From positions 242,131,143 through 242,195,142 of the forward strand of contig OX465281.1 in assembly GCA_949987705.1 (NCBI GenBank): a stretch of DNA of 64,000 bases, read 5' to 3'. Below, piece after piece: positions 33,191-43,840 of this stretch (position 1 is the first letter of the stretch; each line of letters opens with the position of its first letter). The notes beneath the pieces are model-generated. The model was not told the DNA's origin. It ran no database searches and saw only the letters and a list, made by a program, of their open reading frames with translations. This stretch comes from Thereva unica (Eukaryota; Arthropoda; Insecta; Diptera; Therevidae). Made by a program: the position numbers and the translations under genes.

Positions 33191-34560
33191 CTCCTTGATT
33201 GAACGGCTTTCTATTGCAGGCTCTAGTACATCGATTTCTGGATCATCTGTACTTTGGTTCGCAGGGTCTTCCTGTATTGGGGTTATGTGTTTTTTTGAAA
33301 AAGTCAGTACTTTAGTAGTATTCCATCGATACCTCTGCTATTGTACCACCCTCCTTTCTTACTATTGTGCAGGTGTTTTTATATCTTTAATTTATGATAT
33401 TTACTAACTTGTAAAAACTCCTAGGGTCTTTATTATTCTAGTTCTCGAGTAGTCATTTTTATTCTTTAATAACTTTTATGTAAACTTTAAGCATTTCCTC
33501 CTCCTGTCCTTCTTGCCAAATGTGTTAAGTACACTTGTCTTCCTTAGAATTTCTTTTCAAGACTTCTCTCTTTACATCGATCTTCAAAGCATCGCCGTCT
33601 TCTTAAAATTGGCTATTATCACTTTATTTGAAATTAGTACTTTCAAGCGAATGAACAAATGTTATGTACTTACCGAGAAATTCAAAACCCGCTTCTGCGA
33701 AACTGAGTTTCAAAGGAGCAAATTATTCGATAACTAATGAAAGAAGCCAATAAATATTATTTTCGGGAAAAAAATTAATGGAATATTTATAAAATCGTAA
33801 ACAAATACAACGACGACAAATTGCAATATTTTTTAAATGGATGATTTGAAGCCTAATTATGGAACATTAATCCGATCAAGTTTGCGCCTATGAAGCCAGC
33901 CAACACAATCGAACTAGAAATACTTTTACGCTAAATTATATTTAGATTTTTAAGGCATTTATTTTTTTTTGTTCGAGGAATTAAATATGGGTTTGAGTTT
34001 AATGCAAATTTACACAGAGGAATATTTTAATACCATAATGAATAACTCTTTAAAATTCGGGGAATTCTTGTTAACAGATTTTTTAGAACTTGCCACACAA
34101 TTCTTTGAATCAATATAAAATTCATTGCGCTGAAAACGAGATAAATTTTTCACACTCAATTCTGAGATTTTGTTTTGGTTTTTACGCTTAACATTAACAT
34201 TGTGCATTTAATAACAAGAATTCCGTTAATGAACATTGATTTTTTTTCCTTTTGCATATAAATAGCCGTATTTAGTCTGAAGCTAAACATCACTGCCAAA
34301 TTGGAACTGTGAAAGGAATAACATTTAATAATATTTAATATACCTACATACATCATGTATGCCAAGTCAATCAAAGCTACAGCGTTTACATTTTAGTTTA
34401 ATACTTCAAAAATCTGGTCTGTTTTGACTAGCTGTCTCTAAACGTGTCCTATAAAGCTGAGCCGGACTTACACGAGGCAGTACATTTGTCCCTTACAAGA
34501 TGGTAAGTTGTACTGAGGCCTCAATTTTTAACTTCCCAGTATAGGAAGTTATTGTAATCG
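33191..34560. other. No recognised feature
   Basis: Strongly AT-rich DNA with short frames. Nothing was identified. Confidence 0.5.
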
Positions 34561-34679
34561 GTCCGAAAATCGAAATTGAAAATTTCAACGTATTTTCATC
34601 TTTCAAGGTCCCAGGAGCATTTTAAGCAAAAAATTGGGAGGAAGTATGTGTGTTCGTATGTGCGTACGGATGTGGTCAT

Positions 34680-35090
34680 TTTTTCCTGCACGATATCGCG
34701 AGAACCAAAAAAGATATCGACTTCGTTGAGGTATCGTTCGAAGCGTATTAACCGAAATATGATCTGAAAAGATTTTCATGAAATTCGGTCCAGCCGTTTT
34801 TTTTTGTTTAAGCGACGTAAGTGATTTTTGTACATGCACGATATAGAACGAACCAACCATGATACCGACCTTTGAGGTGCCGATCGTAGCGTATTACCGA
34901 AAGTACGCTTTGAAAAGATTTTCATAAAATTCGATCAAGCGGTATCTATGTTTAAAGGGCGTAAGTGATTTTTGTACATGCTCGATAGAACGCAAACCAA
35001 AAATGATATTGACTTCATTGAGGTGCCCGATCGAAGCGTTGGAATGACATCCGTTCAAAATGAAGTTCACTTTTATGGATTCAGCCGAGC
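34680..35090. repeat. Tandem repeat, about 150-bp unit, nearly three copies
   Basis: The word gtgatttttgtacatg occurs at 34819 and 34969. Each unit contains ttttcat(g/a)aaattcg, gcgacgtaagtg or gggcgtaagtg, a cgata.agaac..acca block and gaggt.tcg. The three copies have diverged. They are probably the terminal part of an unidentified transposon. Confidence 0.6.
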
Positions 35091-36040
35091 AATAGCTTCC
35101 CAAAGAGTCATCACTCGTCAAAATCCGAGTTTTCTTTAAAAACCATTTAACAAATACGTTAACCATTACAAACATGACGAAATTTTCAAACTTTAGTTCA
35201 GAACTGTTTGAACGGCGGATTGCTTTCCATGTCCTACAGTTTTGGGAAGTGAGTTCATCGCGGGATTTCCAGTGATTACAGTTTGGCCTTTTCGGACAAG
35301 TTTGACAAATCCGTTACATTGATTAATTTTGGTACTATCTCCTGAAATCGTTCGAATTGAAAATGAAGTTTTTACCATTGCAGTTTATCATCAGCGCGTC
35401 AACACTCTCAAAATGAATTCGCTTTATAGTGTAGCGAACGAAGTGCCAGGGACATGTTTGTTTGCTACTGTTCAACAAAAAAAAAGTTCTTTAGAAAAGC
35501 CTGGCGGATTTACCATTCTTATCGTTATTTCAAAGAGCTTCCTTCCATCATACTGGGAAGTTGATCGTGTGGACCGAAAGGGTCGAACCCACATCCCAAC
35601 TAGTTTAAAATGTTCCGGCTCAGAAATAATGTCCTACTGGCATATGAGATTATGTATCGAGACAAATGACTTTGACTTAAGTTGCATTACTAAGGAATTC
35701 TCAATTCAATCAGGCTTGCTAATCTAATTGCGATACCAATTGGGAAACATGAGCGTTGAGAAATTGGTTATGGAAGCATTCCTGAAAAGGTCAGAGGGAG
35801 GTCAAATGCTCACGTCATTTCTTTTATTACATTTTTGGACAGAGGGATATATTGGGGGTAGATAAACCAGTCTCTTACTTATATTTTATCCCTGCAGTAA
35901 TAGTAAGGGGAAAAGAAGCATTCCTTAATCTATCTTGTGCATTGGAAAATGGAAAGTTATAAGTAATACATGATTAAATATGAACCATTTGCAGTGACTT
36001 CAACATTGGTTTTGTTGATCTTTCGACGAGCTGCACTTGC
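35091..36040. other. Unidentified open frame region
   Basis: A 132-codon plus-strand frame (35329-35727) shows no recognised domain. Neighbouring DNA is decayed. It may derive from the LTR element whose integrase remnant lies just downstream, but nothing links them directly. Confidence 0.3.
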
Positions 36041-36049
36041 TGGTGGTAT

Positions 36050-36470
36050 ATACTTTGATTCCGTAACTTCGGGCTGCATCGCTTGTGGAAGGGCCATTCC
36101 ACGCTAGTAGAGCCAATATTGATAACTGTCAACGTGGTGTCTTTCAGCAGCACTGGATTAAGTGCTGTAATCTGCTAATGTCCAATTTAATTACGTCTGG
36201 TTTTTGCTGAATATATCCCACAATTTTGCGTACCACTTAAACATACGCAGATCAAGGCACACTAATCTACAATTGTTCGATGAAATTGCCAAACTTCTGG
36301 GGTATTCACCGAATTCGAGTAACCGCCTACCATTCACAGACAAAGGGGATAGTTAAACTTCCACCGACGCGGCGACTTAATGCCTCCTTAATGGCTACTT
36401 ATTGGAGTGGAGATTTGATGTTCGCCGTACATTTGTACGTTTGTACATTTGTCAGCATTTGAACAACGAT
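36050..36470 (+). pseudogene. Gypsy-type LTR retrotransposon integrase remnant
   Basis: Across frame shifts the plus strand reads 'FQQHWIKCC', 'ADQGT', 'QLFDEIAKLLG' and 'IHRIRVTAYHSQTKGIV', then 'LNASLMA'. This is the D,D35E integrase core of Gypsy-like elements: (T)DQG.QF...LF, the A.HPQ.NG.VER motif and LK..L. The catalytic glutamate position is altered (GIVKL in place of G.VER). No LTR or reverse transcriptase was found next to it. Confidence 0.7.
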
Positions 36471-36474
36471 GCTC

Positions 36475-36720
36475 CCAGTAGAGCTCGTTTACGTTTTGTG
36501 GCTCGTCTTCTATGAAAAAATCAAGCTTTGTACTACTAGCTCGACATGTCGTTCAAGGCTTGGTGCAATTTCTATTAGTAAGCATGATTTGAAAGATAGA
36601 AGAGAAAGGTGTGTGGGGTGGCTTGAGAAAATTACGATGAGCCCTACTCGGTGGTGTTATAAGAGTTCGGAAATACTGACAGTCGAGTTTCTCTATTTAG
36701 AACTGAACTTCTAAACTAAT
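36475..36720 (-). pseudogene. 'J' family retrotransposon tail
   Basis: Minus-strand match to the RTTRLWN...FKR...HPP tail and 3' end. The family words tactactagct, tattagtaagcatgatttga and gttcggaaatactgac are visible. Confidence 0.55.
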
Positions 36721-36829
36721 CCTTGATTCATGATATTGAAAACTCTGGTTGATGTTTCCTTAAATCCTCCGACACGGATTTGACAAATTTATAGCAATAT
36801 AGTGGGTTTCGTTCGTTTGGAAAATTTTG

Positions 36830-37160
36830 TATGGTACCTTGAGATGTCACAGAACGGTTCTGGAACCTGGATCAGCGTATCTCGAACTTGTCCCCAGGCT
36901 CATTGACCTCAATACCCGATTGGCCGGCGAGCAGAACGAGACCTTACTTTTCCTAGCCAGGCTCTGGTGCCTTGATGGCAGCTTCAATGTCCGAAAACAT
37001 TCTGGTCCTGCTGCTGCTGCATTTGAGGGTTGCCGTGATTTGTTTTTGGTCTTTGGCCACCAGACTATAGGGGTATAAGTGAGAAACAGGTTTAACGATC
37101 GTGTTGTACGTCCAGTATTTGATTTTTCTTATAAGACCAGATTCGTGTGGTTTGGTCAAA
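36830..37160 (-). pseudogene. LINE RT-thumb fragment
   Basis: The minus strand carries 'IRKIKYWTYNTIVKPV', equivalent to 'KPRFIFWLYTTVVRP' of the element at 16.6 kb. A decayed stretch follows. It is the same I/R1/LOA-like family or a close one. Confidence 0.45.
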
Positions 37161-37224
37161 AGTTCATCAACAAGTAGATAACATGTAAAGAATCGTATAG
37201 TATCCAGTTGTAAAACATTTGTGT

Positions 37225-37390
37225 TGATGACACACGATTTACGGTTTAAGGCCTCTGATTGTCATTTCAGAGGTCTATGGTTCGATTCCGTGCAGCGATT
37301 CATGGTCCTTTGTCATACCATTACTCCCACCTAGGGAATATTCCTTTTACTTTTATGGCCTCTTTGAAGAAAGGAGAATGGACAAATTGG
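37225..37390 (+). mobile_element. tRNA-derived SINE head
   Basis: The plus strand has ggtttaaggcctctgattg, then aggtctatggttcgattcc (B box). A body starting gcagcgattcatggtcc and a pyrimidine-rich region follow. It is related to the heads at 25.9, 29.3 and 38.05 kb. The A box is poorly kept. Confidence 0.45.
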
Positions 37391-37397
37391 GCCTAAT

Positions 37398-37682
37398 GAC
37401 CAATACACATGAGATATTGTTTTTGTGATAGGTCTTAACACACAACTATCGAGAAAAATTATAAAAAAAATTAAATGTACCGGGTTCTTGTACAGCTAAT
37501 AACACAATATACCTGTTACAAAAATAATAATAAGTGTATTTCGGCTATAGGGCGTAATAAAAGTTCTATGTACCTATACGAGAGTGGATTGCAACCCGGT
37601 ACGTTTAAATTTTTTTTTAATTTTTCTCGTTAGTTGTGTGTTATGACCTATCACAAAAACAATATCTCATGTGTATTGGTCA
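37398..37682. mobile_element. Fold-back element with 88-bp arms
   Basis: The left arm (37398-37485) starts gaccaatacacatgagat and the right arm (37592-37682) ends atctcatgtgtattggtc. They pair almost throughout, around a 105-bp AT-rich spacer. Weak pairing continues a little beyond both ends (gcaggcccaa, ttgggcct). It is probably a fold-back transposon or two opposed copies of one repeat. It is non-coding. Confidence 0.75.
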
Positions 37683-38016
37683 GCAGGCCCAACTCCCATA
37701 ATGTTTTGCCCATTGTCCTTTGTGCCATTGTTCCTTGCCATCGCCTGTAACCTATGAAATGTTACTCTTGTCTACCCCATATAAAACTAGTAGGATATTG
37801 TGCCTAGAGACTAGCCACTAATTACGCTTTTTCATGGTATTTTCATCTGTTGAATAACACTTCAGACTGGATGACCATAAAAAATCAAGAAAATAATATT
37901 TTCTCACTTTTAATTACATAAGTAAATGTTCTCCTGAGTATCATTATTAAATAATATAATTCAGTGATAAATTCAAAACATGTTCCACCGAAGTAAAAAA
38001 AATTATTTTTCACCAC

Positions 38017-38085
38017 GGCCGGCCGAGGATTGAACATGGTTCCCCGGGGTAGCATTCCAGCGCCTTACCTCTAGGCTACCGATAT
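38017..38085 (-). mobile_element. tRNA-derived SINE head, decayed
   Basis: The minus strand reads ggtagcctagaggtaaggcg (a clear A box) and, 30 bases on, a damaged B box (catgttcaatcc). It is the same family as at 29.3 kb. Confidence 0.5.
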
Positions 38086-38735
38086 ATGTCCTTTATTTAT
38101 TAGAAATCTCTTTTTTGTTGTTAAATATACTTCCGGTTGGAGTTTCCACATTAAGGGCAGAAATCGCAACATATTATGTATTACACTAACTAACAACTTA
38201 AGTTTCAGTAGTACATTATTCGATTGAAAAGGAATCGCCCTCCTTTAGTTGTTTTTATGCACCAAAGCAATTGATTATTATCTCCACTGTACGTTAAATC
38301 ACAATTGTACATCATTGACGGCTCATCAAAAATGAGAGTACATACTTGGCTGAATACTGCTGATGCATTAAAACGTATTGACCTCACCTTGCACCACTTG
38401 ATTATAATTTATTTTGATTTGTGCAGAAGGCCAATGAAAATCGCATACATAGGTCAGTTTTTGAACGAATTTTAGAACGTCTGCAGCATTGAATAGTGGC
38501 TCTTGTGCAGAAAAATGAAATGCAATTGCGATGCGATATAATAAGGTATTTCTTGAAGAGATATTCTCTTAGAAAGATTAACGTGTATGGCTATGAATTC
38601 CTATATAATGTAAAAACAAAAAACCAGTAAAACTTTATATTATTTTGTACCCGTTATTATATTACCAAAAATAACTCGAAACGAAGATGTTCCAATCGTT
38701 TACTACCCAGAAGAAGCGCCTCCAAAATTGCTGTT
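38086..38735. other. No recognised feature
   Basis: AT-rich sequence with short frames only. Confidence 0.5.
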
Positions 38736-38900
38736 CCTCCAAACGCCAAATGCAAAAGGGCGACAAGGAAGGCCTAGGAAGGGATATAGAGACAAATAGA
38801 CTTACGGGCAGCTGAAATTACCTACTGGGAGAGCGAGACACAATAAAAAGAATAATGGAAGAGGATTCTTGAGGAGACCAACAGGCATCTCGCCGGATTA
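38736..38900 (+). pseudogene. RTE-like LINE C-terminus
   Basis: The plus strand reads 'GRQGRPRKGYRD', then 'LRAAEITYWES' and 'WKRILEETNRH' across a frame change. This matches the GRPR.R..DDL...G...W...A.DR..WR tail that ends RTE-like polyproteins. Confidence 0.6.
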
Positions 38901-39164
38901 ACTTGTTAAAAATGGCGTACCAATGATCCGCTTAGGTCGGGTCTTGACGCAGCGGACAGTACAACTCTTTGTTTTCCTGGGATTCTGGTAGTGGTGCCAT
39001 CACCGCCTTTGTAGGCTTGTTAGCGGGATTCACTTGTTTCAGAAGGAATAGTACCTAGGACTAAGCTGTTTTCCCTTAACCCTGTCGGTTGCTTCTCTGG
39101 CTACTGAGGTTATCGACTTTACGAGCAAATTCTTCGATCTTCGGTCAAATTTCTTTTCTTTAGT

Positions 39165-39290
39165 GTGAACTCCTACAAGATCCAGATGTTCAAACGTAAG
39201 GTCCATGACCATCTCCTTCAGCATCCTCCAGACTCCTATTAACCTATCCGAGCTTACTACTAGACAAAAATAGAAGGCTGCAGCTATGTT
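39165..39290 (+). pseudogene. 'J' family retrotransposon tail
   Basis: The plus strand reads 'MFKRKVHDHLLQHPPDSY', the clearest protein copy of the tail. tactactagac follows, as in the other copies. Upstream RT sequence is missing. Confidence 0.65.
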
Positions 39291-40429
39291 GTAATGGATG
39301 ATGAACTTTTTCATCACACATTTTTTCTTGAATCAAATTCATTTAAACAAATACGTCCTGTTCAATCAAATGATGGTGTACCGAATACTTGTAACCATCT
39401 GCCAAAAATGACGTTTGACATTTCTATGGTTTACCTTACAGAAAAACTTAAGTCACTGCCACTTAAATCATACTTAAGTAAAGTTTGAAATGCAGCTGTG
39501 AAACCACTTTACATATTTAAGTGGAATTAAGTAAATTTCTTGAAATGGTAACTATAATGCATGTAAGAAACATACGTCATTTGTACGCTTTTATGGAAAG
39601 CAATATCGACGTGAATAATGCACATAATATGTACGTCGCTCATATTTATTTATTGTTTCGTTAAGTTTCTGGGTTTTCTGAATAGGATTGTGAGGTTAGG
39701 TGTAGTTACACCGATGACACTAGATTTTGTTTGTGGCTTTGTTAAAAATAATGGAAAATTTGCAAATACGCTATCCTACCACGTACACATTGTGCAAGAG
39801 GAGTCCATGGTTCGATTGCGTCTGTAGCGCCATTGTATGAGATGGCAATGATACGATGATACCTTGATTACTTGGTAATAATTCGAGTAACAAGCCGTTT
39901 TAAATTCTGAGAATCCTGCATAACTTTAATGAAATTCTTAGAATTTAAATTCTCGGAATTACATCAAAATTCACATAACAATTACAAATGACACGACTTT
40001 CTGCAACCAATTCTGGGATTTATTACAATTCATTTATAGTTGAAAGTAAGAGTCTTGTAAATACCAACCCAGCAGGAAAATCAGTAATTACTGAACACAG
40101 TAATAGGTGTTTTCTTGCAAGAATCAGTATGGTCATCCTCACGTATTACAATGTAATGCAAAAAGTAGTAAATCAACCTTTAAATCGATATTTCGAACAT
40201 TTATTCTTTTATTTTCTCTCTGTTTTGTTTGCCCATTTGACACATTTCCTTTGGAGCTTGTTTGATCTTGTTTTCAATTGGGTGCGGGATTTCGTCATTC
40301 TACGTCTTTCGTCGATTACCGTCCTAGGACATCACAATGGAAATGTAATCGATTCCGTAACGCAAAAGATAATGCAAAGAATTTTTCGGATGGATTACAA
40401 CTTCGATGCCACAACCATTACTTTTCCTG
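39291..40429. other. No gene; small SINE scrap
   Basis: A B-box-like ccatggttcgattgc at about 39803 is a likely fragment of the SINE family. The 194-codon plus-strand frame starting at 39988 runs into antisense retrotransposon tail sequence at its end, so I treat it as fortuitous. Nothing else was recognised. Confidence 0.45.
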
Positions 40430-40560
40430 CTGGGAAGTTTAACGTAAATATACGTACAGTTTTTAGGTTACGAGGAGTCAGCAGGATGTTGACAGAAATG
40501 ACGTTGAATTCTGGGTTTGAGTTCTTGGATTTTTCTAGGAATTCAGAATGCATGAGATTC
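40430..40560 (-). pseudogene. 'J' family retrotransposon tail, antisense
   Basis: The minus strand reads 'IQRHFCQHPADS', equivalent to 'VHRYLLTHPPDP' of the copy at 55.6 kb. A stop follows at the usual place. The antisense match explains the end of the long plus-strand frame over this region. Confidence 0.5.
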
Positions 40561-40581
40561 ATTCATAGTTAAGTTATTGTA

Positions 40582-40803
40582 GGGCATTTTCGAGAATTCA
40601 CCATGGTAGCTACCAGTCGAACCAGAAGTTAATCTATCATCGATTACTTACCCTTTTATCCTGTTGGTGAGACCCTGGTTACCTTGCCGGTGAATAGTAG
40701 AACATGTTGAGTGGTGACTTATGGCAAGTAATCAATTTTTGAACGTGGTAGATTAACTTCTGGTTCGACTGGTAGCTACCATGGTGAATTCTCGAAAATG
40801 CCC
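40582..40803. repeat. Palindrome with 70-bp arms
   Basis: The left arm (40582-40652) starts gggcattttcgagaattc and the right arm (40724-40803) ends gaattctcgaaaatgccc. The inner ends gattactta and aagtaatc also pair. About 70 bp of spacer lies between. Pairing is near perfect except for a small insertion. It is non-coding and fold-back-like. Confidence 0.75.
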
Positions 40804-40903
40804 GTATTGATGACTTCATTGTTGCAGCAAAAGAGGGAGGTTTAGGCAAAAGGAAAGAATCAAGCTGGTGAATTTGTTGCTGGGCAGGTACAACATTGTC
40901 ATG

Positions 40904-41190
40904 GACCATATAATTCGGTGAAACTTTTCTTGGTGTTACAGTTTTGAAGTGAAAAGTAGGGTCTAATTAAAAATACATGACTCACACTTTGTATCATGCA
41001 TGCTATTCTAAAACAAATCCTAAATTCTAAAATGTACAAGTTCGGAAATACTGACCGCAAGAGATTATTCCACAGTCGAGTTGTTCTATTCATAAACAAA
41101 CTTCTAGACCGTATTGTGCGCGGAGAGGGGAGGAGGGGCTGTAGGATAAGGGGGTAGGCCGAGCGGGCTAGTCTTGTGTTGCGAGAAAAA
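40904..41190 (-). pseudogene. 'J' family retrotransposon tail, longer copy
   Basis: The minus strand reads 'MNRTTRLWNNLLRSVFPN'. It is preceded by cgcaacacaagactagc and a proline-rich stretch, matching the copy at 55.45 kb over about 150 bp. After FPN it diverges. Confidence 0.65.
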
Positions 41191-41395
41191 TATTGACGTA
41201 CAGGCAGGGGGTTCTAAATTTCAGTGGAATAGTCGCTATAATAATACCGATAAAGTATGGCGAAGCTACTACTTCCCTACAGGGTGGCTTAAAGGGTTTA
41301 TAGAGGCGCGAAAGGTGCCATAGCCAATGAGTTTGCTGTTACGATTTTGTACATAGTCGAGGCAATTCAAGGTGGTTTTGGGGGCGCAATTGTAT
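41191..41395. other. No recognised feature
   Basis: Short spacer between two antisense LINE tails. Nothing was identified. Confidence 0.4.
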
Positions 41396-41620
41396 TCAAG
41401 GCCTCCAGCGGACTTTGTTTTGTGAGACACCTCTCAACTCCGTCCAGGGTTTCCCAGTTATTGCAGCCTTTGCTAATCTGGTTCTCTTGCATGTTGTTCT
41501 AGGTCTTCTAACTCGACCGGTTGCTTGTGGATTCCAGTGAAGGGCCTGGTTGGCTAGTCTTGCTTTCGCGTCGCAATGCGTGCAGTCAATGCTTTTCTGC
41601 AACTGCTATAGAAATTTTGA
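41396..41620 (-). pseudogene. LINE C-terminus (WNPQ / GRPR type)
   Basis: The minus strand reads 'ARLANQALHWNPQ', 'RPRTTCKRTRLAKA' and 'GKPWTELRGVSQNKVRWR'. This is the A.QAL.WNPQG...GRPR.TW.RT....G.TW.EL...AQNR..WR tail of a LINE. It is open over 68 codons but lacks all upstream domains. Confidence 0.7.
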
Positions 41621-41879
41621 CGTTTTCGACCAGTCCCAAGTTTTTCTATTTAGAAAGGAATTTCTTGCAAGTAGGTTGCTAGAAAAGACGGGCTGCAGCC
41701 AGATGAAATGAGCCGAATGGCCTAACCTGATATTTCGACCATAAAACTGTCATGAAGCCAGAGAGAATTTATTTCCGAAGAACAATTGCTATGATAGCGG
41801 CGGTCAAATTTTGTTGGGCAGAAATGGCGACTCGTTGCATTAGAGGGCACCTTACACTTGATCTAGTCATCCTAGGGCA

Positions 41880-42620
41880 CTTTTGTCATCTATAAAAGGT
41901 TGAAGGGCGTAGAGAACGGATCATTTATTGAGAGCTCTGAGCAGACGTTGACAAAAAAGAAAACTCAGAAAGACAGGAGCTAACGAGGTTTAGCTAAAGT
42001 TGGAGTGCATTTATTTTGGACGATAATATACTGCCCATTGGTTGGAATAGTGGTGTGATGCTAGTAAGTCCGCCTTGGTTTTGCAATCTTTTATTATCTC
42101 TCCCGTGTAGATAAGGCTGTCAGCTGAAAATACCGAAATCTGTTATACTGTAGGGCAGAAATAGCTCGTTCTAGTAAAACCGAGCTGTGCGATTATTATA
42201 TCGGATTGCTGTGAGTGGAGTCGGAAAAAAGCTTGGGAAATATTGTGAAAGCTTGAGTGAATATTTGAATTTATTTAAAAAGGAAATATTAAAAATTAAA
42301 AACTAACATGGACAGAAGCTAAGATTGCCGTTACTTTCGTGTATTCCAATTAGTAACTCTGCCGTCGTCTGGTCCCCAGTCCAGAGTGTGAAAGGAGGAG
42401 GGTGGTCGACCTGCCGAGTTGACCAGAATCGGGAAACTGAAGAAACTAGGGAAGAAACTGCCTTTTTAAAAGCGGCACCGACAGCAGCGCATCCGTTGCG
42501 GGGCGGCCCGCTCGAACCGCCAACTAACGGATCAAAGAAGATTCCAATTAGTGGACGTACTTTTCGAAGCAAATTCTGAAATTGATCTAGCATCATCCTC
42601 AAAGCCTCCCACTATAACCC
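41880..42620 (+). mobile_element. Possible LTR retrotransposon leader
   Basis: A TATA box (ctataaaagg, 41890) is followed about 40 bases later by gagctctgagcagacgttg. Then comes a long AG-rich leader with an ATG at 42309, then a partly open, charged, proline-containing stretch. That layout resembles an LTR promoter with the start of a gag gene. No second LTR, primer-binding site or zinc knuckle is visible. The reading is speculative. Confidence 0.2.
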
Positions 42621-43655
42621 GGTGTCCTCATACTCTCTTTCTTTTAATAATCGATGGGGAAAACCTTACCACTATAAATACTTTTTCTTGTGTAGAAAAA
42701 ATGTTCGCCTATATTTACATTAAATAGGCAATTAAAATTTGTTGATCCATTTATTTATGCATGTATTGTCGTCTTCCAAATTCAGTGCGATAAAAAGCCG
42801 AGAGAACAAAAACTTTTATAAACCTCATGGAAAAAGAATGTGGATTTCATTCTTTTCATGTGATGTTAGGGCATTTTCTAGGCTTTTTATAACACTTCAA
42901 AATTCAACCAAGAAAAGTTGGACTAAAGCATTCTCACTCTACTTCATGATCAGGACCAAAAAGCCTATTGTTGGCCTTGGCTTCCACGGTTGTCGATCTC
43001 TGGCCCGTCTTTTCCAGTTTGTTATTCCTAAAGCCTAATATTAGGCCTCAGGTTTTCATACCCATGTATATTTCTCTAACAAAATTTCACGATCCCAGTA
43101 CTAACTTCGGTTATGATTGCAGAGATAATGAACTACGTTTCCTAGTCATTAAGAGATGGCGCTGGGTTACTCTCCACTGTCTTCACTTGCGTTTTATTGA
43201 CCGTGGCCATTAATTGCCGATGAAAATACAAACAAAAAATACAATTTCACTGACTCCGACAAACGTGAAACATGAAGTCTACAAAATCTCCACGACCTTT
43301 TAATCAGCCACTTTTCAAGCCTGTGAAGTTTTCATTTCGCTTGAGCTCAGTACTAGGCTTTAGGATTTAACCCGTTATGCTTGATTTATTAGTTTTTAAA
43401 CGAGAATTTCACAAGGTTTAACGCGTTTAGCTCGATTTTGACATCGCCATTCGATTTATCTCAACCCAAATATATAAAATTTGCATCAAATTCCCAAGTG
43501 TAGAAAATGCATGTTTGCTCCTCATGTGGTATTGGAATGAAGGTATCGATTTGTTTTGATATTTGCCCCACTTTTTAGATATACCCCTCTATTCTAAAAT
43601 TGTGACCAGTCATAAGTCACAAGCTTTGTCCGCTCGCGTTTTTTTTGTGGCAAGA
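42621..43655. other. No recognised feature
   Basis: AT-rich sequence with short plus-strand frames lacking known motifs. Confidence 0.45.
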
Positions 43656-43659
43656 TGAA

Positions 43660-43840
43660 GCTTAGGAGTCACCCTTTGTACTACTAGTCCGTCATGACTT
43701 ACAAGTCATGGTGCAATGTATAGTAGTAAGCTTGATCTGAAGGAAAGATGAGATAGGATAGGTTAGGGGTCTGGAGGGTGCATAAGTAGATGTCGATGAA
43801 CCTTGATGACTTTATTATTTTGGTTTCTAAGTCTTATGTT
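43660..43840 (-). pseudogene. 'J' family retrotransposon 3' end
   Basis: Contains cttaggagtcaccctttgta, a tagtagtaagcttgatctga-type block and ggggtctggagggtgcata in minus orientation, as in copies at 21.9, 55.7 and 56.4 kb. The encoded end is HPPD followed by a stop. Confidence 0.65.

Noticed and set aside
39988..40572. 194-codon plus-strand frame, the longest in the window
   Set aside because: Its end is antisense to a J-family retrotransposon tail and no domain or codon bias supports it.
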